Of a DNA stretch of 43,990 nt, positions 8,445 to 16,488 are shown piece by piece. Positions within the stretch are counted from its first letter, which is position 1. Each line of letters starts with the position of its first letter. Location: positions 1 through 43,990 of the forward strand of contig JBEGVB010000006.1 in assembly GCA_041178545.1 (NCBI GenBank), read 5' to 3'. The position numbers were made by a program, and so were the translations under genes. Origin of the DNA: JBEATZ01 sp041178545 (GTDB taxonomy: Bacteria > Planctomycetota > UBA1135 > UBA2386). The notes beneath the pieces were generated by a model that saw nothing but the letters and a program-made list of their open reading frames with translations, searched no databases and was not told the origin of the DNA.

Positions 8445-9317
8445 TCAGACCACGACGACCGGATTCCGAAGGGTCCCGATGCCGTCGAGGTCGATGGTGA
8501 CCAGGTCGCCTTGGCGCAGTGTGAACGCGTCGGGCGGCACGATGCCGGTGCCCGTGAGCAGCACGGCACCGTGGGGGAAGGACTGGGAGCGAAACAGCCA
8601 GCTGCCCAGCTCACCGAAGGTGCGCACGATGCGCGCCACCTCCGTCGTGCCCTCGAACACTGCCGTGCCTGCGCGCTCGATGCGGATGCGGATGTGCCAG
8701 CTGCGCGCCTGTGCCTCGGTGGCGAGCGCGATGCACGGGCCGAGGGCGCACGAGTGGCGGTAGGTCTTGGCCTGCGGCAGGTAGAGCAGGTTCTCGCCCT
8801 CGATGTCGCGCGAGCTCATGTCGTTGCCGAGGGTGAAGCCCTTGAGCGTGCCGGTTGCGTCGAAGACGAGTGCGAGCTCGGGCTCGGGCACCGACCAGGT
8901 TGCATCCGCCCGGATGCCCACCGGGTCGCCCGGGCCGGACACCTTGTGGGGCAGCGACTTGAAGAAGATCTCCGGCCGCGGAGCCGAGTACACGCGGTCG
9001 TACGCCGAGGCGCTGAACGTGCTCTCCTCCATGCGCGCGGACTTGCTGCGCAGGTAGGTCACGCCAGCAGCCCAGACCTCCTGCTGCTCCACGGGTGCGA
9101 GCAGGCGGACAGAGTGGCGGGGCAGCTGCGGTGCCGAGGGCGTGGAGCGGAGGAGTCCGGCCACGTGTGCCGTGGGGTCTGGCGTGGCCAGCAGGTCCGT
9201 CAGGCCCGTGGCCCCCGCAGCCGTGAGGTCTGTCACGGTGGTGTCCTCCAGCAGGCCGGTGCGCGGCCGCCCGTCGGCGGTGGCAAAGCGGCACAGGCGC
9301 ACGGTGGGTTGGCTCAT
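8445..9317 (-). CDS. Fumarylacetoacetate hydrolase (FAH) family enzyme
   Basis: The 290-residue protein has the FAH fold: a variable N-terminal 85 residues and then the metal-binding catalytic domain, with EPELALVF carrying metal-ligand Glu residues, GNDMSSRDIEGENLLY and the C-terminal TGTGIVPPDAFTL. The stretch containing RMEES and PEIFFKS resembles 2-keto-3-deoxy-sugar-acid dehydratases (KdaD-like) more than true fumarylacetoacetases, so a role in sugar-acid breakdown is possible but unproven. The ATG at 9317 overlaps the TGA of the upstream Dabb gene (ATGA), so the two are translationally coupled. A longer frame upstream is antisense noise. Confidence 0.85.
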   Translation of the reverse strand: MSQPTVRLCRFATADGRPRTGLLEDTTVTDLTAAGATGLTDLLATPDPTAHVAGLLRSTPSAPQLPRHSVRLLAPVEQQEVWAAGVTYLRSKSARMEESTFSASAYDRVYSAPRPEIFFKSLPHKVSGPGDPVGIRADATWSVPEPELALVFDATGTLKGFTLGNDMSSRDIEGENLLYLPQAKTYRHSCALGPCIALATEAQARSWHIRIRIERAGTAVFEGTTEVARIVRTFGELGSWLFRSQSFPHGAVLLTGTGIVPPDAFTLRQGDLVTIDLDGIGTLRNPVVVV

Positions 9318-9616
9318 GCAGGGTCGTCCTCGCCGAGTGCGACGATGCGCTTCTCCACCAGCGGGCCCAGTTCCTCGTCGCGCACCCGCACGTACTCCGG
9401 GTGGCGCAGGAAGATGTCGCATGCCGACTTGTCCTGGAAGCCGGAGAAGAGGGCGAGGTTGAAGCCGCCGCTCTCGGCCGCGACGTTGTGGGTCACCGCG
9501 AAGTGCTCCACGCCGGGCAGGGTCTCCACCAGCGCCTGCAACTGTTCGCGCGCGCCGCGCACCTTCTCGAGCGTGATGCCCGAGTGCAGCCGGAACAGGA
9601 TCACGCAGTGGAACAT
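9314..9616 (-). CDS. Dabb (stress-responsive alpha/beta barrel) domain protein
   Basis: The 100-residue single-domain protein opens with MFHCVILFRL, contains the helix and LPGVEHFAVTHN stretch typical of dimeric alpha-beta barrel (Dabb) proteins, and ends with a helix after the HPEYV motif. Members of this family bind or convert small organic molecules; no specific reaction can be assigned. It is coupled to the FAH enzyme by a four-base start/stop overlap, which suggests a shared catabolic route. A 12-bp inverted repeat ends exactly at its start codon. Confidence 0.8.
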   Translation of the reverse strand: MFHCVILFRLHSGITLEKVRGAREQLQALVETLPGVEHFAVTHNVAAESGGFNLALFSGFQDKSACDIFLRHPEYVRVRDEELGPLVEKRIVALGEDDPA

Positions 9617-9652
9617 GCGCGGCGGATCGTCGGCAGCCGGGATCCGCCGCGC
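9617..9652 (-). promoter_or_regulatory. 12-bp inverted repeat abutting the Dabb start codon
   Basis: GCGCGGCGGATC (9617-9628) is perfectly complementary to 9641-9652, with a 12-base spacer. On the minus strand it occupies the bases directly before the ATG at 9616. It could be an operator for a dimeric regulator or an RNA hairpin limiting initiation. Confidence 0.5.
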
Positions 9653-9661
9653 CAGAGGTTG

Positions 9662-9684
9662 CCGCCCGATCGTGGACCGGGCGG
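9662..9684 (-). terminator. Hairpin after the DUF2203 gene
   Basis: CCGCCCG (9662-9668) pairs with CGGGCGG (9678-9684), eight bases past the DUF2203 stop on the minus strand. No U-tract is present. Confidence 0.45.
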
Positions 9685-9692
9685 TACGTGGC

Positions 9693-10094
9693 TCAGCTGG
9701 CCTTCAGGCGCAGCTGTCGGCGCTGCTCGTTCTCGCGGCCGACCTCGTGGCCGTGCCCGAGGGCGTCCTCGCCCTCCTCCCAGCAGAAGGTGACCGGTCC
9801 GGACTTGGAGCTGCCGGGGATGTGCACCGTGAGCGGGTGGTTCCGCAGCACGGTCATGCCCAGGGCCTCGAACTCCTCGCGGCAGGTGCGAAGAGCCTGG
9901 TCGTGTTCGTAGATCCTGGCGTCGAGCTCGGCCAGGTTCTGGGTGAGTCCCTCAGGGGTCCGCGCATCCTCCAGTTCCGCACGCTCGCGGTGGAGCGTCC
10001 GTCGGGCCTTGCGACGCTCGACGAACTCCGCCGCAATCGCCCGGACAAGCGGGAGAATCGCACTGGCTTCCTCGAACGAGTAGACGCGTTTCAT
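9693..10094 (-). CDS. DUF2203 family protein
   Basis: The 133-residue protein begins MKRVYSFEEASAILPLVRAI, the N-terminal signature of DUF2203, and continues as a long charged helix pair (about residues 20-80). It ends with the compact family C-terminus containing TFCWEEGE and a His-rich GHGHEVG. It is cytoplasmic and of unknown function. The ATG at 10094 matches the conserved N-terminus; the in-frame upstream extension of 20 residues is Gly/Arg-rich and unlikely to be translated. Confidence 0.8.
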   Translation of the reverse strand: MKRVYSFEEASAILPLVRAIAAEFVERRKARRTLHRERAELEDARTPEGLTQNLAELDARIYEHDQALRTCREEFEALGMTVLRNHPLTVHIPGSSKSGPVTFCWEEGEDALGHGHEVGRENEQRRQLRLKAS

Positions 10095-10137
10095 GGGTCT
10101 GGCCGAGGACTCTCGCCCTTGCCTTGGCCGACCGTCC

Positions 10138-10152
10138 GGGCCACAGTGGCCC
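10138..10152. repeat. 15-base palindrome upstream of the ETF-QO gene
   Basis: GGGCCAC-A-GTGGCCC is a perfect palindrome with a one-base centre. It lies between two divergent genes, just upstream of a candidate promoter, and could be an operator. Confidence 0.3.
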
Positions 10153-10170
10153 AACGTCAGCCGCGTCGGG

Positions 10171-10199
10171 TTGGGTGCCTCAGCACTCCACCCTAGTGT
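10171..10199 (+). promoter_or_regulatory. Candidate sigma-70-like promoter for ETF-QO
   Basis: TTGGGT (10171-10176) and TAGTGT (10194-10199) are separated by 17 bases, the canonical spacing. The predicted leader is about 65-70 bases. Confidence 0.35.
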
Positions 10200-10273
10200 G
10201 ACACCGCAATCTGGTTACCAAGGGTCGGTGGGCGCGAAATCGCGGCACGGAATCTCGCATTGGTGCAACTGCC

Positions 10274-11992
10274 ATGGTGGAACGCGATGTGATGGAGTTC
10301 GACGTGGTGATCGTCGGGGGCGGCCCTGCCGGGCTGTCCACCGCGATCCACCTCGCCAATCTGGTCGAGCGGCACAATGCCGAGGTCGCTGCCAAGGGCT
10401 CGGGGACCCCGCTCAAGCCCGAGATCGTGCTCATCGAGAAGGCTGCCGAGATCGGCGCCCACTCGATCAGTGGCGCCGTGCTGGACCCCAAGGGGCTCGA
10501 CGCACTGCTCCCCGACTGGCGGCGCATGGACCCGCCCGCCCCGGTCGAGGCCGAGGTGCACACGGACTACGCGCTGTGGCTCACGGAGAAGGGTGGCCAC
10601 AAGCTGCCGGTCACGCCGCCGCCGCTGCAGAACCACGGCAACTTCGTGGTGAGCCTCAACAAGCTCGTCCGCTGGATGGGCACCGTTGCGGAGGCGAAGG
10701 GCATCCAGGTGTTCAGCGGCTTCCCCGGCGCCAAGCTGGTGCGCGAGGGCGAGCGCGTCGAGGGCGTGCAACTCCAGGACGCGGGCCTCGACAAGCACGG
10801 CAACCCCAAGGGCAACCACCAGCCCGGCGGCATCCTCAAGGGCAAGCTCACGGTGCTCGCCGAGGGCAGCCGCGGCTCGATGACCAAGCAACTGGTGCAG
10901 GACCTGGGCCTGCAGGGCATGAACCCGCAGGTGTACGGCCTCGGCGTGAAGGAGGTGTGGGAGGTGCCCAAGGGCCAGTGCCCGCCCGGCCTCGTGGTCC
11001 ACACGATGGGCTACCCGCTGGACGCCAGCACCTTCGGCGGCGGCTGGGTGTACGGCATGGGCGAGACCGGCAACGGCACCAACCTCGTGTCCGTCGGCCT
11101 CGTGGTCGGCCTCGACTACAAGGACCCGACGACGGACCCGCACCGCGAGTTCCAGCGCTACAAGCTCAACCCGAAGATCCGCGCCTTCCTCGCCGGCGGC
11201 AAGATGATCAGCTACGGCGCGAAGTCCCTGCCCGAGGGCGGCCTGTACTCGCAGCCGAGGCTGTACGGCGACGGCTTCCTCATCGTCGGCGACAGCGGCG
11301 GCTTCATGAACAGCATGCGCCTCAAGGGCATCCACCTTGCGATGCGCTCGGGCATGCTGGCCGCGGAGACCGCGTTCCAGTGCCTGCTCAAGGGCGAGTA
11401 CGGCAGTGCGGCCACGCGCGCCTACCCCGACAAGCTCAAGGAGGACTGGGCCCACGCAGAGCTGTGGCAGTGCCGCAACTTCCACCAGGGCTTCCACAAG
11501 GGCCGGTTGTTCGGGCTCCTCAACGGCGGCTTCGCCACGTTGTTCGGCGGCAAGGGATTCCTCTTCGCCGACGAGATGAAGAGCAATGCGGGCCACACCT
11601 ACATGCGCAAGGTGCGCGACCAGTTCGGCGGCGCCACGCCGCCGAAGCGCGACAAGCTGCCCGAGGACGGCGTGGTCACCTTCGACAAGCTCACGGACGT
11701 CTACAACTCGGGCACCATCCACGAGGAGGACCAGCCGTGCCACCTCGTGGTCACGCAGCCCGACCTGTGCACGACGCGGTGCGTGGAGGAGTACGGCAAC
11801 CCGTGCCAGCACTTCTGCCCCGCGGCCGTGTACGAGATGGAGCCCAAGGAGGGCGCGAAGCACGGCATCGACCTGAAGATCAATGCGTCCAACTGCGTGC
11901 ACTGCAAGACGTGCGACATCATGGACCCGTACCAGGTCATCAACTGGGTCGTGCCCGAGGGCGGCGGCGGGCCCAACTACCAGCACCTGTGA
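10274..11992 (+). CDS. Electron transfer flavoprotein-ubiquinone oxidoreductase (ETF-QO)
   Basis: The 572-residue protein passes electrons from reduced ETF (fatty-acid and amino-acid oxidation) to the membrane quinone pool. The FAD-binding GGGPAG loop is at about 15-20. The family middle region includes SGAVLDP and the GDSGGFMNSMRLKGIHLAM FAD motif. The C-terminal ferredoxin-like domain has cysteines in CTTRC, NPCQHFCP and NCVHCKTCDI; the last motifs supply the single 4Fe-4S cluster. Length and domain order are normal. Start choice: GCCATGGTGG at 10274; a downstream ATG at 10292 (MEFDVVIVGGG) is possible. No etfAB genes are in the window. Confidence 0.95.
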   Translation: MVERDVMEFDVVIVGGGPAGLSTAIHLANLVERHNAEVAAKGSGTPLKPEIVLIEKAAEIGAHSISGAVLDPKGLDALLPDWRRMDPPAPVEAEVHTDYALWLTEKGGHKLPVTPPPLQNHGNFVVSLNKLVRWMGTVAEAKGIQVFSGFPGAKLVREGERVEGVQLQDAGLDKHGNPKGNHQPGGILKGKLTVLAEGSRGSMTKQLVQDLGLQGMNPQVYGLGVKEVWEVPKGQCPPGLVVHTMGYPLDASTFGGGWVYGMGETGNGTNLVSVGLVVGLDYKDPTTDPHREFQRYKLNPKIRAFLAGGKMISYGAKSLPEGGLYSQPRLYGDGFLIVGDSGGFMNSMRLKGIHLAMRSGMLAAETAFQCLLKGEYGSAATRAYPDKLKEDWAHAELWQCRNFHQGFHKGRLFGLLNGGFATLFGGKGFLFADEMKSNAGHTYMRKVRDQFGGATPPKRDKLPEDGVVTFDKLTDVYNSGTIHEEDQPCHLVVTQPDLCTTRCVEEYGNPCQHFCPAAVYEMEPKEGAKHGIDLKINASNCVHCKTCDIMDPYQVINWVVPEGGGGPNYQHL

Positions 11993-12011
11993 CGCAGTGC
12001 CGCCGCGTCAC
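11989..12011. terminator. Perfect 7-bp shared hairpin at convergent ends (ETF-QO / AAG)
   Basis: GTGACGC (11989-11995) pairs with GCGTCAC (12005-12011) around a nine-base loop. Both opposing TGA stops lie inside the arms and pair with each other. Likely a bidirectional terminator. Confidence 0.5.
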
Positions 12012-12613
12012 TCGCGCGGCGGCGCGCTGAGCCACCGGTTGCGCTTCTCGAAGAAGCGCCACGGCTTGTCGACCCACTCGCCTGCGTAGTCGATGTGGAT
12101 GCGCGCGGACTTCCCGACCGGTCCGGTCGGCAGGTCGCACTCGGCGAGGAACAACTCGCTGCCGGCCGCACACAGGTCGGTGCCGTAGGCAGACTTGTCC
12201 ACGGCCAGGGCCGCACACAGCTTGCCGGGGCCGTTGGTGAGGGCGCGGTCGGTCGCAGCCATGCCCCTGCGCCGGGCGATGAGGTCGAGCCCCAGCACGG
12301 GTTCGACCGCGCGCACCAGCACGGCATGCGGGCGGTCGACGGCGCCGCACACGAAGTTGAGTGCCCAGCTGGTGCCGTAAAGGAGGTAGACGTAGGCGTG
12401 CCCGGGCGGCCCGTACATGACCTCGGTGCGCGCCGTGCGCAGGCCGCGCCTGCTGTGTGCTGCGAGGTCCTCGGGACCGCGGTAGGCCTCGGTCTCGACG
12501 ATGCGTCCGCCGACCAGGCCCTCGCGCGTGCGCCGCACCAGCAGCTTGCCGATGCAGGCGCGGGCCACGGCGACCACGGACGGTTCGTAGAAGGAGCGTG
12601 GCAGTGGTTTCAT
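12008..12613 (-). CDS. 3-methyladenine DNA glycosylase, AAG/MPG type
   Basis: The 201-residue monofunctional glycosylase removes alkylated and deaminated purines in base-excision repair. The family signature ACIGKLLVRR leads into IVETEAYRGPEDLAAHS with the catalytic Glu. TEVMYGPPGHAYVYLLYG supplies the DNA-intercalating Tyr region, and LTNGPGKLC is the conserved nucleic-acid contact. Length is normal. The ATG at 12613 has a good Shine-Dalgarno (GAGGTGA) six bases upstream, which rules out the longer in-frame starts. Confidence 0.93.
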   Translation of the reverse strand: MKPLPRSFYEPSVVAVARACIGKLLVRRTREGLVGGRIVETEAYRGPEDLAAHSRRGLRTARTEVMYGPPGHAYVYLLYGTSWALNFVCGAVDRPHAVLVRAVEPVLGLDLIARRRGMAATDRALTNGPGKLCAALAVDKSAYGTDLCAAGSELFLAECDLPTGPVGKSARIHIDYAGEWVDKPWRFFEKRNRWLSAPPRE

Positions 12614-12691
12614 GGAGTCACCTCGGGAGGGGAGAGAAACGGCGGCAGCCGGGGTTGCAGTCGTCCCACACGACGTCACACCCTGGAGATG

Positions 12692-12711
12692 GGCAACGCT
12701 GCCACGTTGCC
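12692..12711 (-). terminator. Hairpin between methyltransferase-like and AAG genes
   Basis: GGCAACG (12692-12698) pairs with CGTTGCC (12705-12711) around CTGCCA, about 75 bases past the stop of the upstream minus-strand gene. Nothing else is recognised in this 171-base gap. Confidence 0.3.
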
Positions 12712-12784
12712 ACGTTGGAGGTGCGGCTGCCGCCACCCCATGGGGAACGGTCGGCACGGGATCGGACCGCGATCCCGGCAAATC

Positions 12785-13480
12785 TCATCGGATGCCGTGC
12801 ACCCGGGTGCGGTGCACGAGGACCTCGGTCTCCGCCAGCGAGCGCAACTGGGACGCGAGCGCGGTCCCGAACGCGAGCGAGCGCCGTGCATCGAACCCGA
12901 GCGGCCCGCCCCAGAGTTCGGCCAGGTCGTGGGGTGACGCGGTCCGCAGCAGGTTGGCGGTGAGCACGGGCTCGACGCGGCGCAGGCCTGCATCGCGCAG
13001 CGCGGTCGCCAGCTGTTCCTCGCCGGGACCGCAGAACGCCTGCTGGCGTCCCTTGTCCCAGTGCAGTGCGTTCATGGCGCCGGTCAGGAAGGCCGGCGGC
13101 GACTCGGAGGGAAGGTCGACCACGAAGCGGCCGCCGGGCCTGAGGTTGCCGCGCAGGCAGGCTGCGAGCCCGCGCAGGGTGCCCGTGAACATGGTGGTCG
13201 GGCAGACGAGGGCGACGTCGAAGGTGCCGTAGACCTCGTGCCCGTGGAAGAACTGGTGCCCGATGCGCGCCGAGGAGCCCTCGAGTGCCTGCGCCAGTGC
13301 GACGGACTGGGCCTCGTCGGCGGCAACCACGGTGAGGCTGCCTGCCGGACCTGCAAGTGCCTCGATGGCGCGCACGACCTGGGCGGAGTGGGGGCGCACC
13401 AGCAGCACGCGGTCCTTGCGGCGCACGTCGACCAGTTCGAGTGCTCCCGGCAGCCACGGTGGCACGGCGGCTTCGGTCAT
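12785..13480 (-). CDS. SAM-dependent methyltransferase-like protein (RsmC-like fold)
   Basis: The 231-residue protein has a Rossmann-like arrangement: a first strand RVLLVRP, then LTVVAADEAQS with an acidic residue at the end of a strand, then FDVALVCPTTMFTGTLRGL and LRPGGRFVVDLP. This strand-loop pattern (LRPGG-F-V-V) is typical of class I methyltransferases. The glycine-rich SAM motif I is poorly conserved (PHSAQVVRAIE), so activity is uncertain. It is divergent from glpD with 61 bases between starts. A TAGCCT hexamer sits exactly six bases before its ATG. Confidence 0.6.
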   Translation of the reverse strand: MTEAAVPPWLPGALELVDVRRKDRVLLVRPHSAQVVRAIEALAGPAGSLTVVAADEAQSVALAQALEGSSARIGHQFFHGHEVYGTFDVALVCPTTMFTGTLRGLAACLRGNLRPGGRFVVDLPSESPPAFLTGAMNALHWDKGRQQAFCGPGEEQLATALRDAGLRRVEPVLTANLLRTASPHDLAELWGGPLGFDARRSLAFGTALASQLRSLAETEVLVHRTRVHGIR

Positions 13481-13486
13481 GTCGTC

Positions 13487-13492
13487 AGGCTA
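13487..13492 (-). promoter_or_regulatory. -10-like TAGCCT for the methyltransferase-like gene
   Basis: It ends six bases before the ATG at 13480, and no Shine-Dalgarno is present: a leaderless arrangement. Confidence 0.4.
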
Positions 13493-13529
13493 ACCGCACT
13501 CCGCGGGTGCGCGAAGCACTGCAGGGTGC

Positions 13530-13535
13530 CACAAT
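13530..13535 (+). promoter_or_regulatory. -10-like CACAAT for glpD
   Basis: The hexamer ends six bases before the GTG start of glpD. It has one mismatch to TAnnnT. No Shine-Dalgarno is present. Confidence 0.3.
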
Positions 13536-13541
13536 CCTCGC

Positions 13542-15086
13542 GTGCGCACCGACCCTCGTGAACTCGACAACAAGACCTTCGACCTGTTGGTCGTGGGTGG
13601 CGGCATCCAGGGTGCTGCCATCGCGCGCGAGGCCGCGCTGTGCGGCCGCAAGGTCGCACTGGTCGAGGCGCGGGACTTCGCCTCGGGAGCGAGTTCGCGC
13701 AGCTCACGGTTGTTGCACGGCGGGTTGCGCTACCTGGCACAAGGCAACCTCGCGTTGGTGCGGGAGGCGCTTGCCGAGCGCGAGCGGCTGTTGCGGCAGG
13801 TGCCACACCTCGCCCGGCCCGTGCCCATGCTCATGCCCTTCTTCCCCGACAGCGGGATGGGCCAGCTGAAGGCGAAGCTGGGGATCAGGCTCTATGCCCT
13901 CCTGGCGCGGCAGAGCACCCTGCCCGCGCCGCGGGCGGTGGGGGTGCGCGACGCGTTGGCGGCCTTCCCGGGCCTGCGCTCCCGCGACCTGCGCGGCGGC
14001 ATGGTGTTCTTCGACGCCGCCACCTCCGACGCCCGGCTCACGGTCGCCAACGTGCAGGCGGCTGCTGCCGCAGGTGCCCTCGTCGTCAACCACTGCGAAC
14101 TCGTCGCACGGCGGCCCCACACGCTCATCCTGCGCGACCACGCGGGTGGCCATGAGGTGCAGGTGCGCGCCCGTACGGTGTTGAACGCGACCGGGCCCCA
14201 TGCCGACATGGTGCGCGCCCGCATCGGCATCGGTGCCAAGCCCCTCGTGCGCGCGAGCCGCGGCAGCCACCTGGTGCTGCCCCCGCGCGCCGGCGAGACC
14301 GCGCTGTGCGCCTTCCTGCCCGACGAGCGCATCCAGTTCGTGGTGCCGCACCCGGACGGGACCGTGTGCGGCACCACGGACGAGTACGAACGCGTGGAGG
14401 GACAGGACCCCTCGGTGCCCGAGGAGGACATCGACTACCTGCTCGACGCGCTCGGCTGGCTGCTCGACAAGCCGCCTGCACGGCAGGAGGTCCTCTACGG
14501 GACCTCGGGCTGGCGCGCGCTGCCGGTGGGCAAGGGGCCGCCCGGAGCCATCCACCGCGACGGACACGTCGTGCACGAGCAGGTCGCGGGCATCGACCTC
14601 TGGACGGTGGTCGGTGGCAAGCTCACCACGCACCGTTCGTTTGCCGAGCGCGTTGCAGCGCAGGTGGTGGGTGGTCCGTCTCGCTCGGTGTCGCGCGACG
14701 TGCCGCTGCCGGGCGGCGAGGGACCGCGCGACCTGCAGGACCCGCTCTGGTGGCGGCACGGGTCGGCGTTCATGGATCTGCGTGCACAGTGTGCGCAGGA
14801 TCCCTTGCTTGAGCAGCCCTTGTGCCCGCACCGACCCTTCCTGCGCGTCGAGCTCGTGCATGCCGTGCGCTCGCTCGGTGCCGTGACGCTCGCGGACGTG
14901 TTGTTGCGACGACTTGCCTCGACCGTGGGCCCGTGCCTCGAGCCGGGCTGCCTCGACGCAGCGCACCAGCTGTTTGCAGCACACACGCCTTGGGCCTCGC
15001 GTGGGAAGGACGCAGAGGTGGCTGCCCTCACGGGCGAGGTGCAGCGCATGCTCGGCGACCTGGTGCCTGCTGTCTCGGTCCGATGA
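13542..15086 (+). CDS. glpD: FAD-dependent glycerol-3-phosphate dehydrogenase
   Basis: The 514-residue enzyme oxidises glycerol-3-phosphate to dihydroxyacetone phosphate and passes electrons to quinone at the membrane. The FAD-binding GGGIQGAAIAREAAL is followed by the DAO signature RDFASGASSRSSRLLHGGLRYL. NATGPHAD and the C-terminal FAD motif LWTVVGGKLTTHR are present, as is the C-terminal helical domain. Length is normal for the family. Translation starts at a GTG. The stop overlaps the start of the thioredoxin-NHL gene (ATGA), so the two are coupled. Confidence 0.92.
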   Translation: MRTDPRELDNKTFDLLVVGGGIQGAAIAREAALCGRKVALVEARDFASGASSRSSRLLHGGLRYLAQGNLALVREALAERERLLRQVPHLARPVPMLMPFFPDSGMGQLKAKLGIRLYALLARQSTLPAPRAVGVRDALAAFPGLRSRDLRGGMVFFDAATSDARLTVANVQAAAAAGALVVNHCELVARRPHTLILRDHAGGHEVQVRARTVLNATGPHADMVRARIGIGAKPLVRASRGSHLVLPPRAGETALCAFLPDERIQFVVPHPDGTVCGTTDEYERVEGQDPSVPEEDIDYLLDALGWLLDKPPARQEVLYGTSGWRALPVGKGPPGAIHRDGHVVHEQVAGIDLWTVVGGKLTTHRSFAERVAAQVVGGPSRSVSRDVPLPGGEGPRDLQDPLWWRHGSAFMDLRAQCAQDPLLEQPLCPHRPFLRVELVHAVRSLGAVTLADVLLRRLASTVGPCLEPGCLDAAHQLFAAHTPWASRGKDAEVAALTGEVQRMLGDLVPAVSVR

Positions 15087-16468
15087 CCCGCGCGCCAGAG
15101 CTCCCCGGGGGCCTGCGCGGCCCGTTGCTCGCCGAGCGCATAGGGCTGCACGAGACGCTGGCTGGCACCGTGCGCCTCGTGCTGTTCTGGCGCACAGGCT
15201 GCGTGCACAGCCGCCATGCGCTCGCCGACCTGGCGACGCTCACAGAGCGGTTCCAGGGCAGGGCGGTGTCGACCCTGGCCGTGCACGTGCCTGTCCACCC
15301 AGCAGAACTCGACGAGCAACTTGCCCTCGCGGAGTGCGCATTGCACCCCGTCCCGCCCCTGCTGCTGCAGGACGCGACACACGAGGCCGCACGCGCGTAC
15401 GGGGTCCGCTCGCTGCCCACGCTCGCGATCGTCGACGCCAAGGGCGAACTGCGCTTCTGCGGCGGCGGCGAGCCGCACCTGCACCGCACTGCCGATGCCG
15501 TGGAGCACCTGCTTGCTGCGGTGCCCGGCGCGGTGCCGGCGCCGTTGCTCTGGCAGCTGCGTGGCCTGCAGGCCGTGCACCACGACGGGTTGCTGGCGGT
15601 TCCTGCGGCACTCTGCGTGCAGGGCGACAGGTTGTGGGTGGTCGATGCAGCGCGGCACCGCGTCGTGCAGGCTGACCTCGGCACGCAGCGGGTCGAGCGG
15701 GTGGTGGGCAGCGGCCACCCGGGCATGAGCGACGGCGAGCCCGAGGGAGCTGCATTCCGCACACCCATGGGCGCCTGCCCGGTGGAGGGAGGCCTCCTCG
15801 TGGCCGACACCGGCAACCATTCGCTGCGGCTGGTGGCGGCGGACACTGGCAACGTGATGACCGTGTGCGGCAACGGCGTGCGCGGCAGCGATCGATTCGG
15901 CGGCGGCTTCGGCGGCGGGCAGACGCTGTCCTCACCCCGTGCGCTCCTGTCCCGCAACGGCGGCGTGGTCGTGGCGATGGCGGGCAGCCACCAACTGTGG
16001 CAGTTCGACCCCACCACGGAGGCCGCCATGGCGTGGGTCGGCACCGGCGCGCCGGGTCACGTCGACGGCGACCAGGAGGCGCAGTTCCGCGAGCCGCTCG
16101 CACTGTGTGCAGGCGATGGCGGCACGTGGGTGGCGGATGCAGGCAATGGTGCCGTGCGGTTCGTCGACGACGCGCACGGGCGCACGCGTACCGTGGCACG
16201 CGGTCTCGCGCGGCCAGCAGCCGTGGCCTGGGACGGCAGCGTGCTGTGGGTGGCCGACCCCTGGCAACAGGCGCTGCTGCGCGTGGCGCCGGACGGCACC
16301 GTGGTGACCGCGCTGGACCGCGCCAGCGGGATCGAGCGTCCCTGTGCCGTGGTGGTGCACGGGGGCAGCCTGCTGCTGGCCGATGCTGCTCGCGACGGCG
16401 GCAGGGTGTGGCGGGTCATGCCGCGAGGTGACGGCTGCGACCTCGCGCGCATCGAACTGCAGCGCTGA
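15083..16468 (+). CDS. Thioredoxin-like plus NHL-repeat protein (NHLRC2-like)
   Basis: The 461-residue protein joins an N-terminal thioredoxin fold (about 25-150) to a C-terminal NHL/SMP-30-type beta-propeller (about 165-455) with repeated LxVADxGN-H-x-(L/V)-R blocks. This is the architecture of NHLRC2. The thioredoxin active site reads FWRTGCVHSRHAL, a CxxS rather than CxxC, and the cis-Pro (SLPTLAIVD) is kept. A monothiol site suggests a non-canonical redox or disulfide-trapping role. No signal peptide is visible, so it is probably cytoplasmic. It is coupled to glpD by an ATGA overlap. Confidence 0.8.
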   Translation: MTRAPELPGGLRGPLLAERIGLHETLAGTVRLVLFWRTGCVHSRHALADLATLTERFQGRAVSTLAVHVPVHPAELDEQLALAECALHPVPPLLLQDATHEAARAYGVRSLPTLAIVDAKGELRFCGGGEPHLHRTADAVEHLLAAVPGAVPAPLLWQLRGLQAVHHDGLLAVPAALCVQGDRLWVVDAARHRVVQADLGTQRVERVVGSGHPGMSDGEPEGAAFRTPMGACPVEGGLLVADTGNHSLRLVAADTGNVMTVCGNGVRGSDRFGGGFGGGQTLSSPRALLSRNGGVVVAMAGSHQLWQFDPTTEAAMAWVGTGAPGHVDGDQEAQFREPLALCAGDGGTWVADAGNGAVRFVDDAHGRTRTVARGLARPAAVAWDGSVLWVADPWQQALLRVAPDGTVVTALDRASGIERPCAVVVHGGSLLLADAARDGGRVWRVMPRGDGCDLARIELQR

Positions 16469-16488
16469 GCGCGGGGCCCGTGGCTCAG
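16465..16488. terminator. Shared hairpin at convergent ends (NHL protein / CoA-transferase)
   Basis: CTGAGC (16465-16470) pairs with GCTCAG (16483-16488). Both TGA stop codons lie in the arms and pair with each other. Confidence 0.42.
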
